64,000 nucleotides of DNA from an uncultured Clostridia bacterium (GTDB taxonomy: Bacteria; Bacillota; Clostridia; Christensenellales; Borkfalkiaceae), in assembly GCA_934271265.1 (NCBI GenBank), contig CAKQRE010000042.1, positions 1 through 64,000 of the forward strand, in the 5' to 3' direction. This document shows, one piece after another, positions 15,951 to 24,908 of the stretch (position 1 is the stretch's first letter; each line of letters begins with the position of its first letter). A model generated the notes under the pieces. The model was given only the letters and a program-made list of their open reading frames with translations. It had not been told where the DNA came from and ran no database searches. The position numbers were made by a program, and so were the translations under genes.

Positions 15951-18848
15951 ATGGATCGCAAATTCGATATAAAAACGTTAAAAGAAAATTTACAGGGGGG
16001 GCTGTCCGGTTATCGCCCGCGCCCCTTCTGGAGCTGGAACGACGATTTAAAGAAGGAAGAACTCCTTCGGCAGATCGATCAGATGAAGGAAAAAGGCATC
16101 GGCGGATTCTTCATGCACGCCCGCGGCGGACTGAAGACGGAATATCTCAGCAAAGAGTGGTTCGACTGTATCCGCGCCTGCACCGAACGGGCGAAAGAGC
16201 TCGGAATGGAAGCATGGGGATACGACGAAAACGGCTGGCCGAGCGGTTTTGCGGGAATGAAACTTCTCGAAGACTCTGCCAATCACGAACAATATCTTGT
16301 GAGAAAGGTCGGCGATTTCGATCCTTCCGCGAATGCGAGTTACCTTGTAAAAGACGGGAAATGCGCCCGCGTGAGCGAGAGCAAAGGAGAAGGCGAGTAT
16401 ATTAACGTATACGTAAAAACGAATCCTTCCGTCGTAGACGTAATGAACCCTGCGATCGTGAGAAAGTTTATCGATCTTACGCACGAGCGTTATAAAAAAG
16501 AACTCGGCGACGATTTCGGGAAATACATGCTCGGGTTCTTTACCGACGAGCCGCAGTATTACCGTTGGGAAACGCCCTATTCGCCCTGTCTTGCCGACCG
16601 TATGAAAAAAAAGTACGGCGTGGATCTGTGGGATGAACTCGGCAAACTTTTCTGCGACGCCGAAGGGAGCAAACGATTCCGTTATCTTTACTGGAACTGC
16701 GCGCATAAGCAGTTTATCGAGAGTTTTATCAAGCAGATCTATGACTGGTGCAATGAAAACGGATGCCGTATTACCGGGCACGATATCGAGGAATCCCGTC
16801 TGTTTACCCAAATGTGGTGTTGCGGCGGACTGATGGATTTCTACGAATACGAACATATTCCCGGAATGGATTGGCTCGGGAGAAACGTCGGCGACGAACT
16901 TGCCCCCAAACAACTCGGATCGAGTGCGGAGCAGCTCGGCAAAAAGCTTGCCATCACCGAAACGTTCGCCTGCTGCGGCTGGGACGTTACGCCGGGAGAA
17001 TTGAAAAAACTTGTCGACTGGCAGTTTGTAAACGGCGTGAATCAGATCTGTCAGCATTTGATGGCGTATTCTATCCACGGGGAGAGAAAGCGCGATTATC
17101 CGCTTACTTATTCCGAACACATGGCATGGTTCGAACGGTACGGGCTTTTCAACGAATATTTTTCACGCCTCGGCTATCTGATCTCCGAAAGCAGAAACGA
17201 AGTGAACGTTCTTCTTCTGCACCCGATCAAGTCCGCTTATCTCACGTACGACCGCGATGACGATTTCGAAAGCATAAAAACGCTTGAATTGTCTTTTAAA
17301 GAGCTTATAGACAGGTTTTCGAGAGAACAAATTCCTCATCATTACGGAGACGAAAACCTGATTGCACGCCACGGAAGCGTGAAGAACGGCAAACTGATCG
17401 TCGGAAATTACGCTTATGATTTCGTCGTTCTTCCCGAAGCGGAAGGAATGGACAAAACGACGCTTGCCCTTCTCGGCGAATTTGTAAAGCAGGGCGGAAA
17501 ACTTGTCCTCGAAGGGAAAAAGCCTTCCTTCCTCGAAGGGGAGCCTTATGCCTTTGATGAAATCTATGCCACCGCGACGGAAGAAGATATCGTTGCTTCC
17601 CTCCCGTATACGATAACTCCGCACGTACAGGGGGTATATTCCGCATACAGAAAGGGAAAGACGGGCGATTTTCTTTACATCGTGAACGTGAGCGGGGAAA
17701 GCGTAGGGCTTAGAGTTAGTTGTCCGTCGCGTTATCCCGTATTGCTCGATCTCGAAACGCTGGAAACTTCCGTGCCCGAAACAGAAGGCGGAAACGTTCT
17801 TCTTACCCTTGCGGACGGAGGCAGCGCGATCCTGCTTCAGAGCGACACGCCCTATACGAAGGGGTTTGCGAAGTCGGGCGGAGAGATCGATCTCGGCGGG
17901 AAATGGAAGGTTGTTTCCCGCACGCCGAACACGCTTACGATCGATAAAGCGAGCCTTTCTTACGACGGCGTTTCCTTTGAAGAAAAGGCGTATATTCCCG
18001 CGATCTTTTATAAACTGATCGGTGAAAAATACCGCGGCAGGATCTGGTTGAAATATACCTTCCGCGCGGAGACTCTGCCAGAAAACATTCATATGGAATG
18101 CGAAAATATGGGGATTTTCTCCTGCAAAGTAAACGGAAAGGAGATCGATTTAAAAGCGGGCGGAACGCTCGATAAAAGCTTCCTTACGGCGGATATTGCC
18201 GGCGCGCTCGAAAAAGGAGAAAACGAGATCGTGTTCGGGATCGATTTTTACGAGCGCGACTATGTGTATTTCGTTCTCGACGACGTGCGCGGCGAAAAGG
18301 AATCGCTGAAAAACTGCCTGTCTTATGACAGCGAGATCGAGGCGATCTACCTTCTCGGCGATTTCGGCGTGAAGGATAAGGCGTTGGAATTTAAGGACGG
18401 TTGCTATCTTTCGGACGGCAATTACGAGCTGACCGCGCCCGTTTCCGAAATACTTGCCGAGAGACCGCTTACCGAGCAAGGGTACCTCTTCTTTGCCGGG
18501 CATATCGTTCTCGGAAAGAAAGTCGTGATCGATAAGGAACACGACGCCCTTGTTTTATCCGGCAGACACGCCGTTGCCGACGTTTCCGTCGACGGGAAGT
18601 TTGTCAGGAGTATGCTGTTCGGAAATACGCTCGATCTCTCTGCATTTGCGGACGGGAATGAACATGAACTTACGATCGCGCTTTACAGCGGAAACCGTAA
18701 TCTTTACGGTCCGTTCCACTGTAAAACGTATGAGCCGCTTGCCGTTGGCCCGCAAAATTTCGACTTTATCGGGACATGGAAAGGGTATGAAAGCCCCGAT
18801 TATCGTGAAAGTTACAGTTTTGTTCCTTTTTCGCTTATTCGAAAATAA
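15951..18848 (+). CDS. GH106-like glycoside hydrolase (putative alpha-L-rhamnosidase family)
   Basis: A 965-residue protein whose N-terminal part resembles the barrel of the GH106 / rhamnosidase-like glycosidases: RPRPFWSWNDDLKKEELLRQ at residue 22, then IGGFFMHARGG and GYDENGWPSGFAG, and a TDEPQYYRWETPYSP segment. The C-terminal third has jelly-roll-like stretches (about residues 680-790 and 860-950). There is no signal peptide, so it probably acts on imported oligosaccharides in the cytoplasm. Substrate is not provable here; rhamnulokinase encoded at 22704 makes rhamnosides a reasonable guess. ATG 15951 follows GAGAGG. It sits between the DUF711 gene (19 bp) and pyk (39 bp), so co-transcription with both is likely. 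Confidence 0.8.
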   Translation: MDRKFDIKTLKENLQGGLSGYRPRPFWSWNDDLKKEELLRQIDQMKEKGIGGFFMHARGGLKTEYLSKEWFDCIRACTERAKELGMEAWGYDENGWPSGFAGMKLLEDSANHEQYLVRKVGDFDPSANASYLVKDGKCARVSESKGEGEYINVYVKTNPSVVDVMNPAIVRKFIDLTHERYKKELGDDFGKYMLGFFTDEPQYYRWETPYSPCLADRMKKKYGVDLWDELGKLFCDAEGSKRFRYLYWNCAHKQFIESFIKQIYDWCNENGCRITGHDIEESRLFTQMWCCGGLMDFYEYEHIPGMDWLGRNVGDELAPKQLGSSAEQLGKKLAITETFACCGWDVTPGELKKLVDWQFVNGVNQICQHLMAYSIHGERKRDYPLTYSEHMAWFERYGLFNEYFSRLGYLISESRNEVNVLLLHPIKSAYLTYDRDDDFESIKTLELSFKELIDRFSREQIPHHYGDENLIARHGSVKNGKLIVGNYAYDFVVLPEAEGMDKTTLALLGEFVKQGGKLVLEGKKPSFLEGEPYAFDEIYATATEEDIVASLPYTITPHVQGVYSAYRKGKTGDFLYIVNVSGESVGLRVSCPSRYPVLLDLETLETSVPETEGGNVLLTLADGGSAILLQSDTPYTKGFAKSGGEIDLGGKWKVVSRTPNTLTIDKASLSYDGVSFEEKAYIPAIFYKLIGEKYRGRIWLKYTFRAETLPENIHMECENMGIFSCKVNGKEIDLKAGGTLDKSFLTADIAGALEKGENEIVFGIDFYERDYVYFVLDDVRGEKESLKNCLSYDSEIEAIYLLGDFGVKDKALEFKDGCYLSDGNYELTAPVSEILAERPLTEQGYLFFAGHIVLGKKVVIDKEHDALVLSGRHAVADVSVDGKFVRSMLFGNTLDLSAFADGNEHELTIALYSGNRNLYGPFHCKTYEPLAVGPQNFDFIGTWKGYESPDYRESYSFVPFSLIRK

Positions 18849-18887
18849 CGGAAAAGGAATCGTAAGACAAAGATATAAGGAGTAAGA

Positions 18888-20300
18888 ATGAAAAAAACAA
18901 AAATCGTTTGTACGTTGGGTCCCGCAAGTTGCACGAAGGAAGTGATCTCCGCCATGTACGACGCGGGCATGAACGTTTGCCGCCTTAACTTTTCTCACGG
19001 TACGCATGAAGAGCATGCGGCGAAAATCGCGATCATCAAGGAGATCAGGGAAGAAAGGAAGATCCCTCTTCCCATTCTGCTTGACACGAAAGGTCCGGAA
19101 TTTCGTACGGGAACCTATAAAACCGGAAAGGTACAGTTGAAGAAAGGAAATCGGTTTACTTTTACCTCCGACCCTGTGGAAGGAGACGAAACAAGGGTTT
19201 CCGTCAGTTACTCTCATCTTGCCGAAGTGATGAAACCGGGCGACACGATCCTTTTAAACAACGGGCTTATCTCCTTCCGTGTGAAAGAAGTGAGGGGAAA
19301 CGACGTGATTACCGAGGTTACGGAAGGGGGAACGACGTCCGACCACAAGAGCATGTTTTTCCCCGGTAAAGAACTCGTGCTCGATTACCTTTCCGAACAG
19401 GATAAAAAAGATCTGCTGTTCGGGATCGAACAGGGCGTCGACTTCGTCGCTTTGTCTTTCGTTTCCTGTGCGGACGATATCCGTGTTGTGAGAGAATTCA
19501 TGAAAGAGCACGGCGGCGAGGATATCGATCTGATTGCAAAAATCGAAAGCAAGCGGGGAGTGGATAACCTCGAGGAGATCGTAAAAGCGTCCGACGGCGT
19601 GATGGTTGCGAGGGGGGATCTCGGCGTGGAACTTCCCTACGAGGAGCTTCCGAACACGCAGAAACACATGATCGACGTTTGCCGTATCCTCGGTAAACGC
19701 GTGATCACCGCTACGGAAATGCTCGAATCGATGATCCACAGCCCGCGCCCGACCCGCGCGGAGATATCCGACGTCGCAAACGCCGTGTACGACGGCACGA
19801 GTTCCGTTATGTTGTCCGGAGAGACGGCTGCGGGCGAATATCCCGTGGAGGCTGTCCGCGCTATGGCAAAGATCGCCGAGCAGGCAGAAAAGAATACGGA
19901 ATACATTCAGCAGATCGAAAACGACAGATTCATTATTTCCGGGTCTTCGGAGTCGCTGTCTCATTCCGCGTGTATGCTCGCACACGATCTCGGGGCGAAG
20001 GCGATCGTCGTATGCACGAATACCGGCATGACGGCGCGTATGGTTTCCCGTTTCCGCCCGGAAGTACCCATTATCGGAATGACTTCCAATGAAAAGGCGT
20101 TTCAGAAACTTGCTCTTTCCTGGGGCGTGATCCCCTTTAAAAGCGACGTTTATTCTTCCGTTGACGTTCTCTTTTACTTTGCGGCGCTTGCGGCAAAGGC
20201 AAGCGGGCTTGTAAAGAAGGGCGATACGATCGTCATGACGGGCGGAACGCCTACGGGCAAGGGCGGAAATTCCTCGCTCATCAACGTTGCGACTCTTTGA
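18888..20300 (+). CDS. pyk: Pyruvate kinase
   Basis: Catalyses phosphoenolpyruvate + ADP to pyruvate + ATP, the last ATP-forming step of glycolysis. The 470-residue product begins KKTKIVCTLGPASCTKE, has the active-site lysine region LIAKIESKRGVDNLEEI, the metal/phosphate region MVARGDLGVELP and the TATEMLESMIHSPRPTRAE signature. It ends after the allosteric C domain (GGTPTGKGG), without the extra PEP-utiliser-like domain of Bacillus pyruvate kinases. AAGGAG precedes the ATG. Ends in a hairpin terminator. Confidence 0.98.
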   Translation: MKKTKIVCTLGPASCTKEVISAMYDAGMNVCRLNFSHGTHEEHAAKIAIIKEIREERKIPLPILLDTKGPEFRTGTYKTGKVQLKKGNRFTFTSDPVEGDETRVSVSYSHLAEVMKPGDTILLNNGLISFRVKEVRGNDVITEVTEGGTTSDHKSMFFPGKELVLDYLSEQDKKDLLFGIEQGVDFVALSFVSCADDIRVVREFMKEHGGEDIDLIAKIESKRGVDNLEEIVKASDGVMVARGDLGVELPYEELPNTQKHMIDVCRILGKRVITATEMLESMIHSPRPTRAEISDVANAVYDGTSSVMLSGETAAGEYPVEAVRAMAKIAEQAEKNTEYIQQIENDRFIISGSSESLSHSACMLAHDLGAKAIVVCTNTGMTARMVSRFRPEVPIIGMTSNEKAFQKLALSWGVIPFKSDVYSSVDVLFYFAALAAKASGLVKKGDTIVMTGGTPTGKGGNSSLINVATL

Positions 20301-20302
20301 TA

Positions 20303-20343
20303 AAAAAATCGGATCGGCGCGAAAATGCGACGATCCGATTTTA
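20303..20343 (+). terminator. Terminator of pyk
   Basis: AAATCGGATCG and CGATCCGATTT form an 11-bp stem followed by TTTAT. Confidence 0.85.
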
Positions 20344-20366
20344 TACGATACCGAATGAAACAACGC

Positions 20367-20400
20367 AAAAAAGCGTACCGCAAAAAACGGCACGCTTTTT
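20367..20400. terminator. Bidirectional terminator between pyk and rpsT
   Basis: AAAAAGCGT-CCG pairs with CGG-ACGCTTTTT; A and T runs on the two sides allow use from either direction, for pyk read-through and for the minus-strand rpsT. Confidence 0.85.
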
Positions 20401-20417
20401 ATTTTACGTGTTTAAAA

Positions 20418-20687
20418 TCAGTCCTTTTTCATTGCGTTGATCTTAAGCTGAAGACCGGACTTCTTGTTAGCGGCGGTATTTTTATGATAAACACCCTTCG
20501 CAACGGAAGAATCGATCACGGATGCCGTTTCGGGGAAAAGTTTAACGGCTTCTTCATAGTTGCCGCTTTCGATCACGGCATTAAGTTTTTTGATTGCGGA
20601 TTTAACTTCGGACTTGTTGTCCTTGTTAAAGCCGGTTTTCTTTGCGTTTACGATAACACGTTTTTTAGCGGATTTAATGTTAGGCAC
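20418..20687 (-). CDS. rpsT: 30S ribosomal protein S20
   Basis: Primary 16S rRNA-binding protein of the small subunit. The 89-residue product starts (GTG) PNIKSAKKRVIVNAKK and ends KKSGLQLKINAMKKD, the normal S20 layout, with the KGVYHKNTAANKKS region near the C-terminus. AAAAGGAG lies 8 bp before the GTG. Monocistronic on the minus strand with its own promoter and the shared terminator. Confidence 0.97.
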   Translation of the reverse strand: MPNIKSAKKRVIVNAKKTGFNKDNKSEVKSAIKKLNAVIESGNYEEAVKLFPETASVIDSSVAKGVYHKNTAANKKSGLQLKINAMKKD

Positions 20688-20754
20688 TGTATGTTCTCCT
20701 TTTATAAGGCATGCGAAAAAAGCCGTATGCCTTTATCCTTAAAATTATATATCT

Positions 20755-20783
20755 ATTCTATCATAAATTTCGACGAATGGCAA
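20755..20783 (-). promoter_or_regulatory. Promoter of rpsT
   Basis: Minus-strand TTGCCA (20778-20783) and TAGAAT (20755-20760) with 17 bp between, 68 bp before the start codon. Confidence 0.65.
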
Positions 20784-20935
20784 CAAAATTTCGCCATGTT
20801 TTCCAAATTTAACGGACAAATTCTCAAATATTTCTAATTTTCCTTCCCTTTGGCGGAAAGAAGGGACAACGCCATCGGTTTTTCCTCATAATTCGCTTTT
20901 AATTTTCATAAAATGAGAAAAAGAGAGGATTTCTT

Positions 20936-21595
20936 ATGGATGACAGATGCGTGATCTGTTACGACAGCGGGACGGGCGGCAGATATCTTTACGGGAAAAT
21001 AAAAAGAGCTTTTCCTCTTGAAAAGACGTTGTATTTTTCCGATCTCGGGAATATGCCTTACGGAAATAAGACGAAAAGCGGACTAAAAGAAATACTTGAT
21101 CGAAATATGAAAAAGTTTCTTTCCTATTCGCCGAAAGCGGTTGTGATCGCATGCAACACGATATCGACCCTTTTCCCCGATTATCGGACGGAAGGGGGCG
21201 TCAGGATCTTTCGGGTGTTTCCCGAGATCCCGAAGGGAAAAAAGACCCTTCTTCTTTCTACGGAAGCGACTGCCGGGTCGTTCTACGTGAAACGGCTGAT
21301 CGGGCAGAGAAGGGACGTTACCCTTTGCCCTCTCGCTTATTTAGCCGAGGATATCGAAAGGGGAAAAATGGATCTCAGCCGGGATTGGGAGAAGATCGAA
21401 AGGGAAGGAAAGAGCGGCTTTGAATGCGTTTCGCTCGGATGTACTCATTATCGCGCGGCGATCGGAAGGCTGAAAAGGATATTCCCCGCGGCAGAGATCG
21501 TCGACGGGGCAGACAGGACTTTTTCCGAGGTTTCCTCGTTTCTGAAAAACAATCCGTGCGGGAGGGAAGGCTCTTTTATCGCGTCGCGGCGATAG
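20936..21595 (+). CDS. Glutamate racemase-like protein (Asp/Glu racemase family)
   Basis: The family interconverts L- and D-glutamate for peptidoglycan, using two cysteines. Both catalytic segments are present: CVICYDSGTGG at residue 5 and VVIACNTIS at about 70, then SLGCTHYRAA near 165. At 219 residues it is 40-50 shorter than typical MurI, with the shortening in the middle and at the C-terminus. The ATG follows AAGAGAGG. A true MurI role is plausible, but a divergent amino-acid racemase is possible. Stands 155 bp before sigK, with a CGGGATC / GATCCCG hairpin at about 21679-21701 between them. Confidence 0.8.
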   Translation: MDDRCVICYDSGTGGRYLYGKIKRAFPLEKTLYFSDLGNMPYGNKTKSGLKEILDRNMKKFLSYSPKAVVIACNTISTLFPDYRTEGGVRIFRVFPEIPKGKKTLLLSTEATAGSFYVKRLIGQRRDVTLCPLAYLAEDIERGKMDLSRDWEKIEREGKSGFECVSLGCTHYRAAIGRLKRIFPAAEIVDGADRTFSEVSSFLKNNPCGREGSFIASRR

Positions 21596-21750
21596 AGAAG
21601 CAAAGGTCTATGTGCCGGAACGATTCCGTATCGGCTGTCAGACCGAAAAGGGGATATTTGTTCTGCGGGCGATAAAATCGGGATCCGAAAACAGATCCCG
21701 GTTCGGCTCGATTCGTTCCGATCCGGCGGATAAAAAAGGGAGGAATAAAA

Positions 21751-22455
21751 ATGTTTCTGGAAGCTTTGCGTTGTCTGATCGATAAGATACTGTTTTTTAC
21801 GTCAAGCGTCGGGAACGACTCGTTTCCGCAACCGCTTTCTTCTAAAGAGGAAGCGGAATGCCTGAAAAGATTCCGCGAAAACGGAGACAAGGACGCAAGG
21901 GATAAACTGATACGGCATAATCTAAGGCTTGTGGCGCATATTGCAAAAAAGTATCATGGGGCGGAAGACATCGACGATCTGATCTCGGTGGGGTCCCTCG
22001 GGCTGATCAAGGCGATCAATACCTTTGAGCCGGATAAGGGAACGCAGCTCGCAACTTATACGGCAAGGTGTATCGAAAACGAGATCCTTATGCTGCTCAG
22101 GGCAAACAAAAAGCACAGGGGCAATCTGTCGCTTTCCGATTGCGTCGGGATAGATAAAGACGGAAACGAACTTACGATCATCGATCTGCTTGCCGAAAAG
22201 GAAGAAGGGGTGTTCAGCCGTGTGGAAAATTCCATTCTCAAAGAGAAATTTCTTGAGATCATGAGGGCGTGTCTGTCGGAGCGGGAGTATATTGTAGTAT
22301 GCCTGAGGTATGGTCTGACGGGCGTGAGACCGCTTGCCCAGCGCGAGGTGGCAAAGCGTCTTAAGATCTCGAGATCGTATATATCGAGAATCGAGAAAAA
22401 AGCGGTGGAGAAGATCCGCGGGGCGATCGGTAATAACGATTTCTTCGGCGATTAG
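21751..22455 (+). CDS. sigK: RNA polymerase sporulation sigma factor SigK
   Basis: Late mother-cell sigma factor of sporulation. The 234-residue product has the SigK-type N-terminus GNDSFPQPLSSKEEAECL, sigma region 2 (DLISVGSLGLIKAINTFEPDKG and LATYTARCIENEILM) and region 4 with the HTH QREVAKRLKISRSYISRIEKKA. A short hydrophobic N-terminal stretch (MFLEALRCLIDKILFF) is the likely pro-sequence removed by SpoIVFB. The gene is continuous: there is no skin-type insertion. GGGAGG precedes the ATG. SigE/SigK is the only realistic alternative; the N-terminal motif favours SigK. Confidence 0.9.
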   Translation: MFLEALRCLIDKILFFTSSVGNDSFPQPLSSKEEAECLKRFRENGDKDARDKLIRHNLRLVAHIAKKYHGAEDIDDLISVGSLGLIKAINTFEPDKGTQLATYTARCIENEILMLLRANKKHRGNLSLSDCVGIDKDGNELTIIDLLAEKEEGVFSRVENSILKEKFLEIMRACLSEREYIVVCLRYGLTGVRPLAQREVAKRLKISRSYISRIEKKAVEKIRGAIGNNDFFGD

Positions 22456-22590
22456 ATTCTATCCGGAAAGAAAGACGTAAATTTCAAAAAAGAAGAATCG
22501 GCGGACGGCTCGGAAATGATCGTTTCTCTTCCGTTTATGACCGATATTGTGATTTTTTGGAAGAAATTTCGAAATCAACTGCTTAATTCC

Positions 22591-22619
22591 TTGCAAAATT
22601 CCACATTTTATTATATCAT
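22591..22619 (+). promoter_or_regulatory. Possible promoter of rhaB
   Basis: TTGCAA (22591-22596) and TATCAT (22614-22619) with 17 bp spacing; the -10 is imperfect. Confidence 0.4.
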
Positions 22620-22658
22620 AGAGATAGGCCTACTTGGCATAATAAAAACGGAGGAAAC

Positions 22659-22693
22659 ACGGTTGAGACCCCTGTTTCAGGGGGCTAAACCGT
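22659..22693 (+). promoter_or_regulatory. Stable hairpin in the rhaB leader
   Basis: ACGGTT / AACCGT, AG / CT and CCCCTG / CAGGGG stack into a nearly continuous stem with a three-base loop, ending 10 bases before the rhaB start; the AAGGA ribosome site follows directly. It has no T run, so a role in translation or mRNA stability is more likely than termination. Confidence 0.5.
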
Positions 22694-22703
22694 AAGGAAA
22701 ATC

Positions 22704-24098
22704 ATGACGAAATATTATCTCGCGATCGACATCGGAGCATCGAGCGGCAGACACATCCTTTCCCATATCGAGAACGGAAAAATGGTGCTGGAAGAAGTAT
22801 ACCGTTTCGAAAACGGAATGGATGAAAAAGACGGACATCTCGTCTGGGACTATAAAAAATTATTCGCAAATATCGTTGCCGGCATGAAAGAATGTAAAAA
22901 ACTCGGCAAAGTTCCCGTAAGCATGGGGATCGATACCTGGGGCGTCGATTACGCGTTGATCGACGGAAACGGAAGCGTGATCGGCGACGTTTACGCTTAC
23001 AGAGATTCGAGAACAGAAAAGCCGATCGAGGCACTTCATTCGGTCGTTCCTTTTGAAACGCTTTATGAAAGAACGGGCTCGCAGTTCCAGATCTACAACA
23101 CGATCTACCAGCTTTATACCGACAAATTGAGCGGTAAGCTCGATAAGGCGGAACGTTTCCTGATGATGCCCGATTTTTTCAATTACCTTCTTACCGGCGT
23201 AATGAAAAACGAATTTACAAACGCTTCCACTACCGGGCTTATGAGTGCGAAGACGAGAGAATGGGATATGCAGACGGTGAAAGAACTCGGGCTTCCCGAG
23301 AAACTGTTCGGGGAACTTTCCGATCCCGCAACCCTTGTCGGAAGACTGAAACCGGAAATCGAAGAGGAAGTCGGATATAATCTTAACGTCGTTTTGCCTG
23401 CCACGCACGATACGGCAAGCGCGGTAATGGCTGTTCCCGAAAACGGTACCCCCCTCTATATTTCGAGCGGGACGTGGTCTCTTCTCGGGATCGAGAGCCC
23501 CGTTGCCATCTCCACGAAGGAAGCTTTGGAGCAGAACTTCACGAACGAAGGCGGATATCATAGATCGACGAGATTTCTGAAAAATATCATGGGGCTTTGG
23601 ATGATCCAGTGCGTCAGAAGAGAATATAACAAAAAGTACAGCTGGGCTGATTTCGTCAAGCTTTCCGAAGAAGTAAAGGACTTTGATTCTGTTGTAGACG
23701 TGAACGATCGCAGTTTCCTTGCTCCCGCGAGCATGATCGAAGCGATCCGTGATTATTGCCGTAAAACGGGGCAGAAGGTTCCCGAAACGCCGGGCGAAAT
23801 TGCTCTTTGCGTATACGACAGCCTTGCCGTTTGCTATAAAAAAGCGGTGGAAACGGTGGAAAAGGTCACCGGAATGCATTTCGATACCATTCATATCGTC
23901 GGCGGTGGTTGCCAGAACGGTTATCTGAACCTTCTTACGGCGAGAAGAACTGGCAGAAAAGTAGAAGCCGGACCCGTAGAAGCGACCGCGATCGGAAATA
24001 TTCTTGCTCAGCTTTTGTATGACGGCGCGGTAGACGATATTGCGGCGGCGAAGAATCTTGTGAAAGCGTCGTTCGACGTTGAAGAGATCACTGCCTGA
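22704..24098 (+). CDS. rhaB: Rhamnulokinase
   Basis: Phosphorylates L-rhamnulose at O-1 with ATP, the second step of rhamnose catabolism. The 464-residue FGGY-family kinase starts YYLAIDIGASSGRHIL (phosphate loop 1), has MGIDTWGVDYALID, the MMPDFFNYLLTG segment, PATHDTASAV, ISSGTWSLLG and IHIVGGGCQNGYLNLLTA near the C-terminus, all typical of RhaB. Rhamnose isomerase and rhamnulose-1-phosphate aldolase genes are not in this window. No regulator is adjacent; a stable hairpin precedes the start. Confidence 0.94.
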   Translation: MTKYYLAIDIGASSGRHILSHIENGKMVLEEVYRFENGMDEKDGHLVWDYKKLFANIVAGMKECKKLGKVPVSMGIDTWGVDYALIDGNGSVIGDVYAYRDSRTEKPIEALHSVVPFETLYERTGSQFQIYNTIYQLYTDKLSGKLDKAERFLMMPDFFNYLLTGVMKNEFTNASTTGLMSAKTREWDMQTVKELGLPEKLFGELSDPATLVGRLKPEIEEEVGYNLNVVLPATHDTASAVMAVPENGTPLYISSGTWSLLGIESPVAISTKEALEQNFTNEGGYHRSTRFLKNIMGLWMIQCVRREYNKKYSWADFVKLSEEVKDFDSVVDVNDRSFLAPASMIEAIRDYCRKTGQKVPETPGEIALCVYDSLAVCYKKAVETVEKVTGMHFDTIHIVGGGCQNGYLNLLTARRTGRKVEAGPVEATAIGNILAQLLYDGAVDDIAAAKNLVKASFDVEEITA

Positions 24099-24300
24099 CG
24101 GCAGGGGTTAGTTATCGAAATGTTTCCCGTGTGATTCTTTGTACTTTGCATGCCGTAACGGGGCTGTTACGCCTTATCATTATATGAATTTTACGGGTGC
24201 ATAATAGGAATCGTGCGCGCCTTAGGACGATCGGTTTTTTGAGTGCTCGGATGTGCATAGTTCACTGTAAATTTAAGTTTTATCGATTTCAAATCTAACG

Positions 24301-24331
24301 AAAAGCCGCAATCATAGGATTGCGGCTTTTT
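24301..24331 (+). terminator. Terminator downstream of rhaB
   Basis: AAAAGCCGCAATC and GATTGCGGCTTTT pair across a four-base loop and are followed by T; 200 bp after the rhaB stop. Confidence 0.85.
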
Positions 24332-24340
24332 ATGTGCTAA

Positions 24341-24410
24341 ATTACGGGCTTAATTGTGTGTATAATTACGGGCTTATTGCATGCATATTTACGGGATTAA
24401 TTGTGTTTAC
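24341..24410. repeat. Three tandem 24-bp repeats
   Basis: Units begin ATTACGGGCTTAATTGTG (24341), ATTACGGGCTTATTGCATG (24365) and TTTACGGGATTAATTGTG (24388). Too few and too short for a CRISPR array; there is no spacer structure. Confidence 0.7.
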
Positions 24411-24684
24411 CGGCTCATTCGCTTCTCTGCATTTTAGATGCAGGGTGGGAAATGCCCGGCTCTTTTTTGCGGGAATTTAAATCTTCTGTTTTCCGGGTGG
24501 TTATCAGTCTGCTTTTAAAAAACGTAAAAAACATAATAATACATAAACGACGTAAAGAGACACGAAAGACAACAAAAAACATATAAGATATAAAAGGTAA
24601 ATAAAGACATAAAAGGACTATCGCCATAAGCGGAAAGAACTATTTAAAAAACGAAGAAGTCGGCAAGGCGTAACTGAAAAAGGA

Positions 24685-24720
24685 AAATGAAAAATCCCGT
24701 AACCGGAATGATTACGGGAT
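24685..24720 (-). terminator. Terminator of tmcAL on the minus strand
   Basis: ATCCCGTAA (24694-24702) pairs with TTACGGGAT (24712-24720); read on the minus strand the stem is followed by TTTTCATTTTC. It lies about 190 bp after the tmcAL stop. Confidence 0.65.
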
Positions 24721-24908
24721 CGAAAAATAGATAATTCAGAATATATACTTAAAAAAAACGGTTTTAGACAGAAAAAAGATTCGGTTCAATGCGATTGTCT
24801 CCATTTTCGTGTAGAAAACGGGAGATTTCGTAATCGTAGGAAGAGCCGAAACGGGAAATGTTTTCGCTGTATTTATGTTAATTTTTGCTTTCTCATGTTT
24901 GCTTCTGC

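Larger units (their letters stand above)
24099..24908. other. Gene-free stretch between rhaB and tmcAL
   Basis: About 800 bp with no supported gene. It has a small CTGCC / GGCAG hairpin over the rhaB stop, a hairpin terminator (24301-24331), three tandem copies of an ATTACGGG-containing unit (24341-24410), an A-rich non-coding stretch (about 24515-24640) and the minus-strand terminator of tmcAL (24685-24720). Confidence 0.7.

Noticed and set aside
16047..17120. 357-codon open frame antisense to the GH106-like gene
   Set aside because: Shadow frame; the sense strand has clear glycosidase motifs and ribosome site.
19254..20393. 379-codon open frame antisense to pyk
   Set aside because: Runs through a conserved gene and both terminators; composition is a mirror of pyk.
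24341..24410. CRISPR array
   Set aside because: Only three imperfect 24-bp units without spacers.
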